Of a stretch of DNA of 64,000 bases, positions 1 to 8,024 are shown piece by piece (positions within the stretch are counted from its first letter, which is position 1; each line of letters starts with the position of its first letter). The notes under the pieces were generated by a model. That model was not told where the DNA came from and did not search any database. It saw nothing but the letters and a program-made list of their open reading frames with translations. The DNA comes from an uncultured Pelagibacteraceae bacterium (GTDB taxonomy: Bacteria; Pseudomonadota; Alphaproteobacteria; Pelagibacterales; Pelagibacteraceae), in contig CACAZL010000001.1 of assembly GCA_902536925.1 (NCBI GenBank), positions 62,001 to 126,000 on the forward strand. Direction: 5' to 3'. Made by a program: the position numbers and the translations under genes.

Positions 1-2
1 CA

Positions 3-50
3 GCTCAAGAAAAACACGAAAAAGACGAAAAAGTTTACGCTGACGATTAA
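3..50 (+). CDS. C-terminal end of a truncated upstream gene
   Basis: An open frame enters from the left edge and ends at a TAA at 48-50. It encodes a short, highly charged tail rich in Lys, Glu and Asp. The stop overlaps the stop of the convergent glutathione S-transferase gene by two bases, a packing seen elsewhere in this window. Too little is present to name the protein, and the frame could be open by chance. Confidence 0.35.
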   Translation, partial: AQEKHEKDEKVYADD

Positions 51-670
51 GGAAAATCTATTTCAGCATCTTTATTTAGTGCTTTAAACCCTTTTACTAC
101 AGCTGGACGTTGAGCAATTTCAACAAACCACCTAGATAGGTTTTCAAAATTATTTAATCCAATATCGTGTCTTTTGTGTCTTGCAATCCAAGACCATGTA
201 GCAATATCTGCAATAGAGTATTTATCATTTGCTAAAAACTTCCTTTGAGCCAATCTAGCCTCAAGATCCTCATAAATCTTTCTGGTGATTTTGAAGTATC
301 TTTCCTCGCCCCACTCGCTTTTTCCTTGATGATAATAATGAAATTGATGATGTTGTCCTATCATTGGGCCAACAATAGCCATTTGAGCCATCAACCACTG
401 ATTTATCTCTAGCCTATCTGCTTCAGGATACAGTTTATTGCTTTTCTCACCTAAATACATAAGGATAACCCCAGACTCGAATACAGTCTTTTTATGCTCA
501 TGATCTATAATTACAGGTATTTTATTAAATGGACTAATTTTTTTAAATTCTGGTTTAAATTGATCTCCACTCAAATTAACTTTTGTTAGTTTGTATTTAA
601 AATCAATTTCCTCGAGCATTATGCTAATTTTCCACCCATTAGGAGTATCAGCAGTAAAGAGTTCAATCAT
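47..670 (-). CDS. Glutathione S-transferase family protein (YfcG/YghU-like)
   Basis: This 207-residue protein has the usual length and layout of a cytosolic glutathione S-transferase. The N-terminal thioredoxin-like domain (about residues 1-80) contains a TADTPNGWK segment, the position used by the Nu-class YfcG/YghU enzymes, and an SPFNKIPVI stretch with the cis-proline. A helical C-terminal domain contains the conserved SIADIATWSW element. Family members conjugate glutathione or reduce disulfides and peroxides; the substrate cannot be read from the sequence. The ATG overlaps the stop of the ferredoxin reductase gene upstream, so the two are probably co-transcribed with the ferredoxin, suggesting a redox-defence role. 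Confidence 0.85.
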   Translation of the reverse strand: MIELFTADTPNGWKISIMLEEIDFKYKLTKVNLSGDQFKPEFKKISPFNKIPVIIDHEHKKTVFESGVILMYLGEKSNKLYPEADRLEINQWLMAQMAIVGPMIGQHHQFHYYHQGKSEWGEERYFKITRKIYEDLEARLAQRKFLANDKYSIADIATWSWIARHKRHDIGLNNFENLSRWFVEIAQRPAVVKGFKALNKDAEIDFP

Positions 671-1683
671 TCTTTAACACCCAATCTATCTTTGATAGTG
701 CTGGATGCGGTTGTAAATTCAAATCTATATTTTTCATCAGGTCTTGCATATTTAAAGCAGCCTCTTGCAGCTAAAGCTCCTTCATGAAAACCTGAAAGTA
801 TTAATTTTAATTTGCCTGGATAAGTACAGATATCTCCAATTGCAAATATTCCCTTTTTATTTGTTTCAAAATTTTCTGTATTTACTGGAATTGTTTTTTT
901 ATCTAAATTTAAACCCCACTCCGCGATTGGTCCTAATTGCATTATTAATCCAAAAAAACCTAATACATAATCAGCTTTTATAACTTTACTTTCACCTGAT
1001 TCACTTTTGATTTCGACACTTTCTAATGAGCCATTTCCTTTAACATCTTTGATTGAATATTTAGTAATTAAATCAATAGTTTTATTATCACTTAATTCTT
1101 TTATTTTTTGAACACTTGCGGGAGCTCCTCTAAACTCATCTCTTCTGTGAACAAGTGTTACTTTTGATGAATTAGATAATTCTATAGCCCAATCAAGAGC
1201 ACTATCTCCACCTCCAAAAATAACTACTGATTTATCTCTAAAAATAGTTTTGTCTTTTATTGAATATAAAACTGATTTTCCGTCATACTTTTCAGCACTT
1301 TTAGTTGGGAATTTTCTTGGTTCAAAAGAACCTACTCCACCTGCTATGACAATATTAGGTGTTTCAAATTCTTTTCCATTTAATGTTTTAACTAACCATT
1401 TATTGTTTTCATTTTTTAATTCTTGAACTCTGTCACTTAAATGAAAGTTAAAATTAAAAGGTTTTATTTGTTCAATTAAATTATTTGTAAGCTCTTCTCC
1501 TGTACATTTAGGAACTGCAGGAATATCATAAATTGGTTTGTCTGGATAAAGCTCAATACATTGTCCTCCAATTTTATCTAAATTGTCTACAATTTCACAT
1601 TTTAATCCGATTATCCCTAATTGGTGTGCACAGAATAAACCTGTGGGTCCTGCTCCAATAATGACTACATCTGTTTTAATCAT
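667..1683 (-). CDS. Ferredoxin--NADP+ reductase, thioredoxin-reductase-like type
   Basis: A 338-residue flavoprotein with an N-terminal FAD-binding GAGPTGLF motif (about residue 11), a central NADPH-binding GGGDSALDWA motif (about residue 158) and a C-terminal FAD motif containing IFAIGD. It lacks the CxxC redox pair of true thioredoxin reductase, which places it in the TrxR-like ferredoxin-NADP reductase family (YumC-type). Its ATG overlaps the stop of the [2Fe-2S] ferredoxin gene by one base (TAATG), so that ferredoxin is the obvious partner. I infer that the pair passes electrons between NADPH and ferredoxin-dependent enzymes in the cytoplasm. Confidence 0.88.
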   Translation of the reverse strand: MIKTDVVIIGAGPTGLFCAHQLGIIGLKCEIVDNLDKIGGQCIELYPDKPIYDIPAVPKCTGEELTNNLIEQIKPFNFNFHLSDRVQELKNENNKWLVKTLNGKEFETPNIVIAGGVGSFEPRKFPTKSAEKYDGKSVLYSIKDKTIFRDKSVVIFGGGDSALDWAIELSNSSKVTLVHRRDEFRGAPASVQKIKELSDNKTIDLITKYSIKDVKGNGSLESVEIKSESGESKVIKADYVLGFFGLIMQLGPIAEWGLNLDKKTIPVNTENFETNKKGIFAIGDICTYPGKLKLILSGFHEGALAARGCFKYARPDEKYRFEFTTASSTIKDRLGVKE

Positions 1684-2006
1684 TAAACTTGTTTCTCCGG
1701 CATATGGACTGTCAATCCATCTAAATCATCAGAGATGATTAATTGGCAACTTAATCTGCTATTAGATTTGGGTTCAAAGGCTTGATCTAACATATCATCT
1801 TCACCCATTTCTTTCTCAGGCAATTTTTTGAACCATTCGTCATCATTGATATATACATGGCAAGTTGCACATGACATTCCACCTCCACAATCTGCATCTA
1901 TGCCTGGAATATCATTTTGTATAGCACCTTCCATTACACTAAGACCGTTTGCAACATCTGCTTCGTGTTCTGTACCATTAAATTCTATATATTTAATTTT
2001 TGCCAT
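1683..2006 (-). CDS. [2Fe-2S] ferredoxin, adrenodoxin type
   Basis: A 107-residue ferredoxin with cluster cysteines at C40, C46, C49 and C87, the C-x5-C-x2-C-x37-C spacing of the adrenodoxin/bacterial Fdx group rather than the plant type. The C-terminal VHMPEKQV resembles family members. It is the first gene of a three-gene minus-strand unit with the reductase and the glutathione S-transferase. It lies just downstream of the proteorhodopsin gene but is separated from it by a strong terminator, so it is probably transcribed from its own promoter in the 2007-2082 gap. It could serve iron-sulfur assembly or an oxygenase; the sequence does not decide. Confidence 0.92.
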   Translation of the reverse strand: MAKIKYIEFNGTEHEADVANGLSVMEGAIQNDIPGIDADCGGGMSCATCHVYINDDEWFKKLPEKEMGEDDMLDQAFEPKSNSRLSCQLIISDDLDGLTVHMPEKQV

Positions 2007-2082
2007 ATTTAATAAATAATTCTTATAAACTAATTTGCGACTGCGGCAAATTTTTGAAATTTAGCATTTTCTATTTTTAGTC

Positions 2083-2125
2083 CAAAAAAAAAGGCAGGTA
2101 TGTTTTAGCATACCCGCCTCTTTTT
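2083..2125 (-). terminator. Rho-independent terminator of the proteorhodopsin gene
   Basis: Two 10-base arms, 2093-2102 and 2109-2118, pair completely with one G-U wobble around a six-base loop. On the minus strand the hairpin is followed by a run of about ten T residues (A residues at 2083-2092 on the plus strand). The stem starts 22 bases past the proteorhodopsin stop codon. It is the clearest intrinsic terminator in the window. Confidence 0.88.
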
Positions 2126-2140
2126 AATATTAAAAGCTAA

Positions 2141-2911
2141 TTATCTAGCTCGTGCTCCACCTTGTGAAACTGCTGCTGACCAGATTACTAGACCAAAAGC
2201 AATTTTGTTGATGAAGTCTGCTAAGTTGTAAATCACGTTCAATGAGTTAGCGTCTACTCCACCTACTAGGTATCCAAAAATGTAACCTAATGGGTAAATA
2301 GCCCAACCGATTGTTACGATCATTCTCATAGCACCCCATGCAGTTGCTAATGGCTTGTTTCCAGTTTTAGCTGCAATTTTTCCAGCTTCACCAGAGAATA
2401 CTTCATATAAGATGTAGATCCATCCAGCCATACCGACTATAAAACCAAGCATAGCATTGATGTAACCTGCTTCTCCTAAGTATCCACCAATTAACATCAC
2501 AAGCGAACCAATTAATAATCTCCAGAAGATTGCTCCTGGGATTTTCTTAACTGCTGCTAGAATTAAGTAAAACTCGATCATCTGTAATGGTACAGTGATT
2601 AACCAATCAATATATCTGTATACTGTTGGAGAATCTCCAGTCATTACCCATACATCTCTCATGTACATGTAGTGAATGAATGCAACACCAGTTACAAGAC
2701 CAGCTACTGTTACTGAAGTTTTCCAGCCTGCTGCAACAGTATTTCTTTCCATGAAGAAGAATACTGTAGCTGCTGCCATACCCATTGCGATTACCCAAAA
2801 GGAAATCCCAACAAAGTCGTCAGAAGCTAACATAGCAGTTGCTGCGTTTGCTGCACCAGTAAGACCAAATAGAGCCACTGCCGCTAATGCAAACATTTTA
2901 AGTTTTTTCAT
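2141..2911 (-). CDS. Proteorhodopsin, blue-absorbing light-driven proton pump
   Basis: A 256-residue retinal protein with a signal peptide (cleavage likely after ANA, about residue 23) and seven membrane helices. Helix C contains RYIDWLITVPL, giving the proton acceptor D102 and donor E113. The Schiff-base lysine is K236 in the INKIAFG segment, and H80 matches the conserved proteorhodopsin histidine. Q110 sits at the spectral-tuning site (position 105 of the green-absorbing reference), where Gln gives blue absorption. The acceptor/donor pair indicates outward proton pumping that feeds ATP synthesis and transport. A GAGAGGGAG ribosome site precedes the ATG and a terminator follows the gene, so it is probably monocistronic and highly expressed. 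No retinal-synthesis genes lie in this window. Confidence 0.97.
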   Translation of the reverse strand: MKKLKMFALAAVALFGLTGAANAATAMLASDDFVGISFWVIAMGMAAATVFFFMERNTVAAGWKTSVTVAGLVTGVAFIHYMYMRDVWVMTGDSPTVYRYIDWLITVPLQMIEFYLILAAVKKIPGAIFWRLLIGSLVMLIGGYLGEAGYINAMLGFIVGMAGWIYILYEVFSGEAGKIAAKTGNKPLATAWGAMRMIVTIGWAIYPLGYIFGYLVGGVDANSLNVIYNLADFINKIAFGLVIWSAAVSQGGARAR

Positions 2912-2917
2912 AAAAAA

Positions 2918-2926
2918 CTCCCTCTC
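2918..2926 (-). promoter_or_regulatory. Strong Shine-Dalgarno site of proteorhodopsin
   Basis: On the minus strand the sequence reads GAGAGGGAG, six bases before the proteorhodopsin ATG. Purine-rich sites this strong are rare in this AT-rich window, where many genes have no clear site, so it points to high translation and confirms the start. Confidence 0.75.
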
Positions 2927-3102
2927 GTTAGTTTTTTTTAGTTTAAATTTAAACTACGGACAAACCACAAAGGTTTCTCCAAAGTTAGGGGCTTAATATC
3001 AAATTAAATTAGTTTGTTGAAGACTTTTTGCCGCGTTATAAGTGTTGATTTTACTGACTTTTTAAAATTAAATACAACCTGTTGCATAAATTCAAGAGAA
3101 AA

Positions 3103-3129
3103 ATGACACAAAAAAGCAAATCAAAATGA
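3103..3129 (+). other. Possible leader mini-ORF ending on the prpE start codon
   Basis: An ATG at 3103 opens an eight-codon frame whose TGA (3127-3129) overlaps the prpE ATG (3126-3128) as ATGA. A weak purine stretch (AAGAGAAAA) lies before it, whereas the prpE start has no evident ribosome site of its own. Translation could be coupled through this mini-ORF, but a chance origin is quite possible in such AT-rich DNA. Confidence 0.2.
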
Positions 3130-5021
3130 CAACAAATTATAAAGAAATTTACAACGAATCTCTAAAAAATCCTGAGGAATTTTGGCAGAAAGTTTCTAAT
3201 GATGTGTTTTGGTTTAAAAAACCAACCAAAATTTTGAACAAAGATAACCCGCCTTTCTATAAATGGTTTGAGGATGGTGTAACTAATACATGCTACAACG
3301 CTTTAGACCTTCATATTGATCAAGGAAGGGGTGATAAAACAGCTTTGATCTATGACAGTCCTATAACAGAAAGTAAAGCAAAGTTCACTTTCAAAGAATT
3401 AAAAGAAAAAGTATCAAAATTTGCAGGCGCTTTAGATAAGCAAGGAGTTAAAAAAGGAGACCGTGTAATAATTTATATGCCGATGATACCAGAAGCGGTA
3501 GTTGCGATGCTCGCATGTGGGAGAATTGGAGCGATTCACTCTGTTGTATTCGGTGGTTTTGCTTCAAATGAATTAGCTAGTAGAATTGATGATAGCAAAG
3601 CTAAAATTTTAATCACAGCTTCATGTGGATTTGAGCCTGGAAGAACAGTTGAGTATAGACCGCTTGTAGATGGAGCTTTAAGATTAGCAAAACATCAAGT
3701 TGAAAAGGTAATACTATTTCAGAGAAAAGATCACGAAGTAAAATTAAATAAGCCATTAGAAATAAGTTGGGATGAAGCGCTATCTGGAGCTAATGATAAA
3801 GATTGTGTTGAGATGGGTGCTAATGATTATGCTTATATCCTTTATACTTCAGGGACCACAGGTATTCCGAAAGGAATAGTTAGAGATATAGGGGGCCACA
3901 TAGTTGCTCTTAAATGGACAATGAAAAATATTTATAATATTGATCAAGACGATGTGTGGTGGTCAGCAAGTGATATTGGATGGATAGTAGGACACTCCTA
4001 TATTGTCTATGCTCCATTATTCAAAGGTTGTGCAACTGTTTTATTCGAGGGTAAACCTGTGGGTACTCCTGATGCTGGAGTATTTTGGAGAATAATATCA
4101 GAATATAAAATTAAGTCTTTATTCACAGCGCCAACTGCATTTAGAGCAATTAAAAAAGAGGATCCAGAAGGTAAATTTTTTTCTAAATACGATTTAAGTT
4201 CATTTGAGTCATTATTTTTAGCAGGTGAAAGAGCAGACCCTGATACTATTAAATGGGCTGAAAATTTACTTAAGGTTCCTGTAATTGACCATTGGTGGCA
4301 AACTGAAACTAGTTGGGCAATAAGTTCAAATTGCACTGGAATTGAAATGCAAGAAACAAAATATGGATCTGCTTGCAAAGCAGTCCCAGGTTATGATGTA
4401 AAAATAATTAAAGCAGATCAAACAATAGCTAAACCAAATGAGATGGGAGATATTGTGGTTAAACTTCCACTTCCTCCAGGTACTTTTCCGACTTTGTGGA
4501 ATGCAGATGAGAGATATAAAGAAAATTATATGTCAAATTATAATGGCTATTACCAAACTTACGATGCAGGGCATATTGATGACGATGGATATATTTGGAT
4601 TATGTCTAGAACAGATGACATAATAAATGTTGCAGGTCATAGACTTTCAACTGGTGCAATTGAAGAAGTTTTATCAGAACATCAATCTGTTGCTGAATGT
4701 GCAGTAATAGGAATAAAAGATCAACTGAAAGGACAATTACCAATTGGTTTAATTGCTCTTAAAGCTGGAGTTTTAAAGGATAATGAGACTATTTCAAAAG
4801 AGTGTGTGCAAATGGTTAGAGATAAAGTCGGACCTGTTGCAGCTTTTAAAATAGCAATTGTTGTTAAAAGATTACCAAAAACTAGATCTGGAAAAGTTCT
4901 AAGAGGAACAATTAGAAAAATTGCTGACAAAGAAGAATATAAAATGCCTGCAACAATTGATGATCCTGCCATCCTTGATGAGATAAAAGAAGACTTAATA
5001 AATAGCAGTATTTTAAAATAA
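3126..5021 (+). CDS. prpE: Propionyl-CoA synthetase (acyl-CoA synthetase family)
   Basis: A 631-residue AMP-forming acyl-CoA synthetase. It has an N-terminal ACAS_N domain, the nucleotide-binding YTSGTTGIPKG motif (about residue 240), and a C-terminal TRSGKVLRG motif in which K590 is the catalytic lysine. The segment SCGFEPGRTVEYRPLVDGA is typical of PrpE/ACSS3 propionyl-CoA synthetases rather than acetyl-CoA synthetase, so propionate is the likely main substrate, though acetate cannot be excluded. The start is the first in-frame ATG and sits in a 214-base divergent gap shared with proteorhodopsin. The stop overlaps the next gene's ATG (TAATG). Confidence 0.88.
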   Translation: MTTNYKEIYNESLKNPEEFWQKVSNDVFWFKKPTKILNKDNPPFYKWFEDGVTNTCYNALDLHIDQGRGDKTALIYDSPITESKAKFTFKELKEKVSKFAGALDKQGVKKGDRVIIYMPMIPEAVVAMLACGRIGAIHSVVFGGFASNELASRIDDSKAKILITASCGFEPGRTVEYRPLVDGALRLAKHQVEKVILFQRKDHEVKLNKPLEISWDEALSGANDKDCVEMGANDYAYILYTSGTTGIPKGIVRDIGGHIVALKWTMKNIYNIDQDDVWWSASDIGWIVGHSYIVYAPLFKGCATVLFEGKPVGTPDAGVFWRIISEYKIKSLFTAPTAFRAIKKEDPEGKFFSKYDLSSFESLFLAGERADPDTIKWAENLLKVPVIDHWWQTETSWAISSNCTGIEMQETKYGSACKAVPGYDVKIIKADQTIAKPNEMGDIVVKLPLPPGTFPTLWNADERYKENYMSNYNGYYQTYDAGHIDDDGYIWIMSRTDDIINVAGHRLSTGAIEEVLSEHQSVAECAVIGIKDQLKGQLPIGLIALKAGVLKDNETISKECVQMVRDKVGPVAAFKIAIVVKRLPKTRSGKVLRGTIRKIADKEEYKMPATIDDPAILDEIKEDLINSSILK

Positions 5022-5353
5022 TGCTTAAAACATATCTTTTCTTAGTAGGAGCAATTATTTGTGAAGTATGTGGGACAATGCTTCTTCCTGTTACTCAAAA
5101 CTTCACAAAAGTAACACCAACCGTGTTTTTAGCAGTATTTTATTTATCTGCTTTTTATTTACTGACGTTTGTTGTTGATAAATTACCAATTGCAATTGTT
5201 TATGGAACATGGAGTGGACTTGGTATTTTTACTATAGCAATATTGGGCTATATATTTTTTAAACAATCTTTAAGTTGGCAAGCTATTTTAGGTATGTTTT
5301 TTATTGTAGTTGGAGTAACGCTTGTAAATATTTATTCAAGTAAAACTATTTGA
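5021..5353 (+). CDS. Small multidrug resistance (SMR) family transporter
   Basis: A 110-residue protein with four predicted membrane helices, the size of EmrE/SugE transporters. Helix 1 carries the conserved membrane glutamate (E15, in IICEVCGT) that binds protons and cationic substrates, and helix 3 has the IVYGTWSGLGI signature (usually IAYAVWSGLG). Family members exchange protons for quaternary cations or guanidinium. The ATG overlaps the propionyl-CoA synthetase stop, so the two are co-transcribed. The gene stops one base before the convergent dihydroorotase gene. Confidence 0.88.
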   Translation: MLKTYLFLVGAIICEVCGTMLLPVTQNFTKVTPTVFLAVFYLSAFYLLTFVVDKLPIAIVYGTWSGLGIFTIAILGYIFFKQSLSWQAILGMFFIVVGVTLVNIYSSKTI

Positions 5354-5354
5354 C

Positions 5355-6665
5355 TCAATCAAAAAGAATTGGTTTGCCTGATGGGTCTCCTAAAATTTCA
5401 TCTTCCCTCATTTTAATATCACCATTAATAATTGTATAAATTGGTGATCCTTTAAATTTGTAACCATCAAATGGGCTCCATCTACACTTGCTATGAATAT
5501 TTTCGTTTTTGATTTCAATTGATCGATTCATATCTATTATTGTAAAGTCAGCATCATAATCTTTTTTGATAAATCCCTTATTTTTAATACCAAATACAGA
5601 AACTGGATTTTCACAAAGAAGTTTAATTAGCTGATCTAATGTAAGTTTTTTGTCATTCACATGATTTAGCATAACCGGTAATAATGTTTGGACGCCAGGC
5701 ATACCAGATGGTGACTGAGGATATTCTTTTAATTTATTTTCTTTTAAATGCGGTGCATGATCTGAACCGATAGTATCATTATAATTATTTCTGATAGCGT
5801 ACCACAATCTATCATAATGAGACTTGTCTCTTAAAGGAGGGTTCATCTGTGCAAAGGTTCCAAGTTTATCATAGCAATCAGGTGCATATATTGTCAGATG
5901 TTGTGGAGTAATTTCAAAAGTTATATTCCCTTTATTTTGAGAAAGGAAATCTACTTCTTCTTTTGTTGTCACATGTAATATATGTGCTTTTTTATTTAGT
6001 CTTTTTGCGATCCTAACAATCCTTCTTGTAGATGACATTGCACATTCTTCATTCCTCCATACTGGATGAGTATGAACATTGCCTTTTTCAATTAATTTTT
6101 TTCTTAAATTAATTATTTCTTCATCTTCAGAATGAACTGCAACTATTTTTGAAGTATTCTGAAAAACTTTTTCAATATCCTCTTCTTTATCAACTAATAA
6201 ATTTCCAGTCGAAGAACCTGCAAAAAGTTTTACACCGCAACAACCATCTAAACCCTTAAGCTTTGCTAAATCTGAAGAATTGTCTGGAGTTGCTCCAAAG
6301 TAAAATGCGTAGTTTGAATACATCCTATTTTTAGCAAGATTTAACTTGTTATTAAATTCTTTCATATTTGCAGTGGGTGGATTTGTATTTGGCATCTCAA
6401 ATACACTTGTAATACCCCCAGCAATTGCTGCTTTACTTCCTGTATGTAAGTCCTCTGCATTAGTTGACCCAGGCTCACGGAAATGAACTTGAGTATCCAT
6501 GCAACCAGGTAGTACTAGTAAATTACTTGCATCAATAATTTCTCTGCTTTTTTCGTCGCTTAAATCACCAATTGTTGAAATTTTTCCATTCTGAATACCA
6601 ATGTTAGTTTTATTAAGTTTTCCATCAATATAACACTCTCCATTTTTTATAATAAGATCTAACAT
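5355..6665 (-). CDS. pyrC: Dihydroorotase-like amidohydrolase
   Basis: A 436-residue amidohydrolase-superfamily protein. It has the PGCMDTQVHFREPG segment near residue 55, VKLFAGSSTGN with the metal-bridging lysine, HSEDE, an ILHVTT histidine and GSDHAPH with the catalytic aspartate. This arrangement belongs to dihydroorotases, which cyclise N-carbamoyl-aspartate to dihydroorotate in pyrimidine synthesis. The usual HxH pair in the first strand is QVH here, so one metal ligand is replaced; as far as I recall, a related dihydroorotase subgroup shares this. Allantoinase or hydantoinase activity is less likely given FREPG and MPNTNP. carAB for the same pathway lies 37 kb away. Confidence 0.82.
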   Translation of the reverse strand: MLDLIIKNGECYIDGKLNKTNIGIQNGKISTIGDLSDEKSREIIDASNLLVLPGCMDTQVHFREPGSTNAEDLHTGSKAAIAGGITSVFEMPNTNPPTANMKEFNNKLNLAKNRMYSNYAFYFGATPDNSSDLAKLKGLDGCCGVKLFAGSSTGNLLVDKEEDIEKVFQNTSKIVAVHSEDEEIINLRKKLIEKGNVHTHPVWRNEECAMSSTRRIVRIAKRLNKKAHILHVTTKEEVDFLSQNKGNITFEITPQHLTIYAPDCYDKLGTFAQMNPPLRDKSHYDRLWYAIRNNYNDTIGSDHAPHLKENKLKEYPQSPSGMPGVQTLLPVMLNHVNDKKLTLDQLIKLLCENPVSVFGIKNKGFIKKDYDADFTIIDMNRSIEIKNENIHSKCRWSPFDGYKFKGSPIYTIINGDIKMREDEILGDPSGKPILFD

Positions 6666-6708
6666 TTTATGAAAACGTTACTATATTATTCCTAAGTATC
6701 TATCAATA

Positions 6709-7599
6709 ATGAAAAAAAATAATGTTTATATTTTAGAGGACAGAGGACTCTTATATGTCTCAGGTGAAGATTGTAAAGAGTTTCTACAAAATATAGTTAC
6801 AAACAATATCAATAATGTAGATGAAAAAAATTCATGTTATTCTGCTTTACTTACTCCACAGGGAAAATATTTGTATGACTTCAATATATTAAAACATAAG
6901 TCAGGGTATTTTTTAGATTGTGAGAAAAAAAATATCGATAATTTATTTAATCAATTAAATTTATACAAACTTAGATCAAAGGTAGAGATTTTAAATTTAA
7001 GTAATGAATTTGTAATTGCGGTAATTAGTAAAGAAAGATTTTTGGATATGGAAAATTCAAGTTCTATTGCTGGATGTACAATTAAATTTAGAGAGGATAG
7101 TATTTTTTTGGATCCTAGGAATATAAAACTTGGAGCAAGAATAGTTTCCAATTTAGAAAAATTATATTTATCATTAAAAAAACTTGGTCTTCAAAGTGCG
7201 GATAAAAATGAATATTACAAATTAAGTCATGAAATTGGTATTCCACAAAATAATACAGAAAAACTTCAAAATAAACTTTTTGGTATTGAGTGTAACTTTG
7301 ATGAATTAAATGCAATAGATTTTAAAAAAGGCTGTTACGTAGGTCAGGAAAATACTGCCAGAATTAAGTTAAAAGATAAATTAAATAAACGTCTTCTACC
7401 AATTGAAGTAGTAGAGGGCAATTTAAAGAATGACATCATATCAGTTGAAAATAATGAAATAGGAAAAGTATTAATAAATGATAATTATCCCTACGCTCTT
7501 ATCAAAGTTAAAAATGAAAAATTTGATTTTGGCAAAACTTTTAATTGCGGTACTGCTAAAGTTAAAATCAAGAAACCTGATTGGCTACAAATTACTTAA
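6709..7599 (+). CDS. ygfZ: Folate-binding protein YgfZ, Fe-S cluster maintenance
   Basis: A 296-residue member of the aminomethyltransferase-fold YgfZ/IBA57 family. The diagnostic motif KGCYVGQEN is at about residue 206 and includes the invariant cysteine. Family proteins bind tetrahydrofolate and support assembly or repair of certain iron-sulfur enzymes such as MiaB. The ATG lies in a 43-base divergent gap with the dihydroorotase gene. The 3' end overlaps the convergent MazG-like gene by eight bases. Confidence 0.88.
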   Translation: MKKNNVYILEDRGLLYVSGEDCKEFLQNIVTNNINNVDEKNSCYSALLTPQGKYLYDFNILKHKSGYFLDCEKKNIDNLFNQLNLYKLRSKVEILNLSNEFVIAVISKERFLDMENSSSIAGCTIKFREDSIFLDPRNIKLGARIVSNLEKLYLSLKKLGLQSADKNEYYKLSHEIGIPQNNTEKLQNKLFGIECNFDELNAIDFKKGCYVGQENTARIKLKDKLNKRLLPIEVVEGNLKNDIISVENNEIGKVLINDNYPYALIKVKNEKFDFGKTFNCGTAKVKIKKPDWLQIT

Positions 7600-7963
7600 T
7601 AAATCTAGATAAATCTGGTTTAAAATAATTTGGACCTTTCATAACTTTGCCCTGGTCATTATAAATAGGTTTACCATCATTTCCTAGTTTGCTCATATTA
7701 GAATTTTGAACTTCATCAAAACAATCATCTAAATTAATACCGAATGCATGACCAGCACCATAAGTAACATATAATATGTCAGTTAATGCATCTGCAACTT
7801 CTAAAAGATCATTATTGTCTAAGGCTTGTTTAAATTCATCTAGTTCTTCTTTAATCAGATTATATCTTAGCTCATTTATTTTTGGTGAGCTGAATGATGC
7901 AGATGATTTCACTTCTTGCCCAAAAGTCTCCATAAAATATTTTACTTTTTGAAAATTTGTCAT
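7592..7963 (-). CDS. MazG-like / PRA-PH family nucleotide pyrophosphohydrolase
   Basis: A 123-residue all-alpha protein with the metal-binding pattern of the MazG/PRA-PH superfamily: KEELDEF followed about 20 residues later by EVADALTDILYV, giving the EExxE and ExxD acidic clusters. Such enzymes hydrolyse nucleoside triphosphates or related compounds to monophosphate plus pyrophosphate. The C-terminal tail with KPDLSRFI is like that of stand-alone phosphoribosyl-ATP-pyrophosphatase-like proteins. The substrate is unknown; nucleotide-pool cleaning is the likely role. It is monocistronic, divergent from fumC. Confidence 0.8.
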   Translation of the reverse strand: MTNFQKVKYFMETFGQEVKSSASFSSPKINELRYNLIKEELDEFKQALDNNDLLEVADALTDILYVTYGAGHAFGINLDDCFDEVQNSNMSKLGNDGKPIYNDQGKVMKGPNYFKPDLSRFIK

Positions 7964-8024
7964 TTTACTCCTGTAAGATTAATTAAAACTAGTATATAAA
8001 TTATTTTGTTATTTATTCAAATAA

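Noticed and set aside
2941..2976. Perfect palindrome GTTTAAATTTAAAC and a nearby AAACC/GGTTT repeat between proteorhodopsin and prpE
   Set aside because: Short A-T palindromes are expected often by chance in DNA of this composition. The second stem is only five pairs, and neither lies at a clear promoter or forms a riboswitch-like fold.
2676..2996. 106-codon open frame antisense to proteorhodopsin
   Set aside because: It lies almost wholly within a confidently identified gene, has no recognisable domain, and its openness follows from the codon use of the real gene on the other strand.
2912..3125. Possible riboswitch or regulated promoter pair in the proteorhodopsin-prpE gap
   Set aside because: I could not find a convincing -35/-10 pair for either gene or any known riboswitch core; only weak matches such as TTGATT with TAAATA are present.
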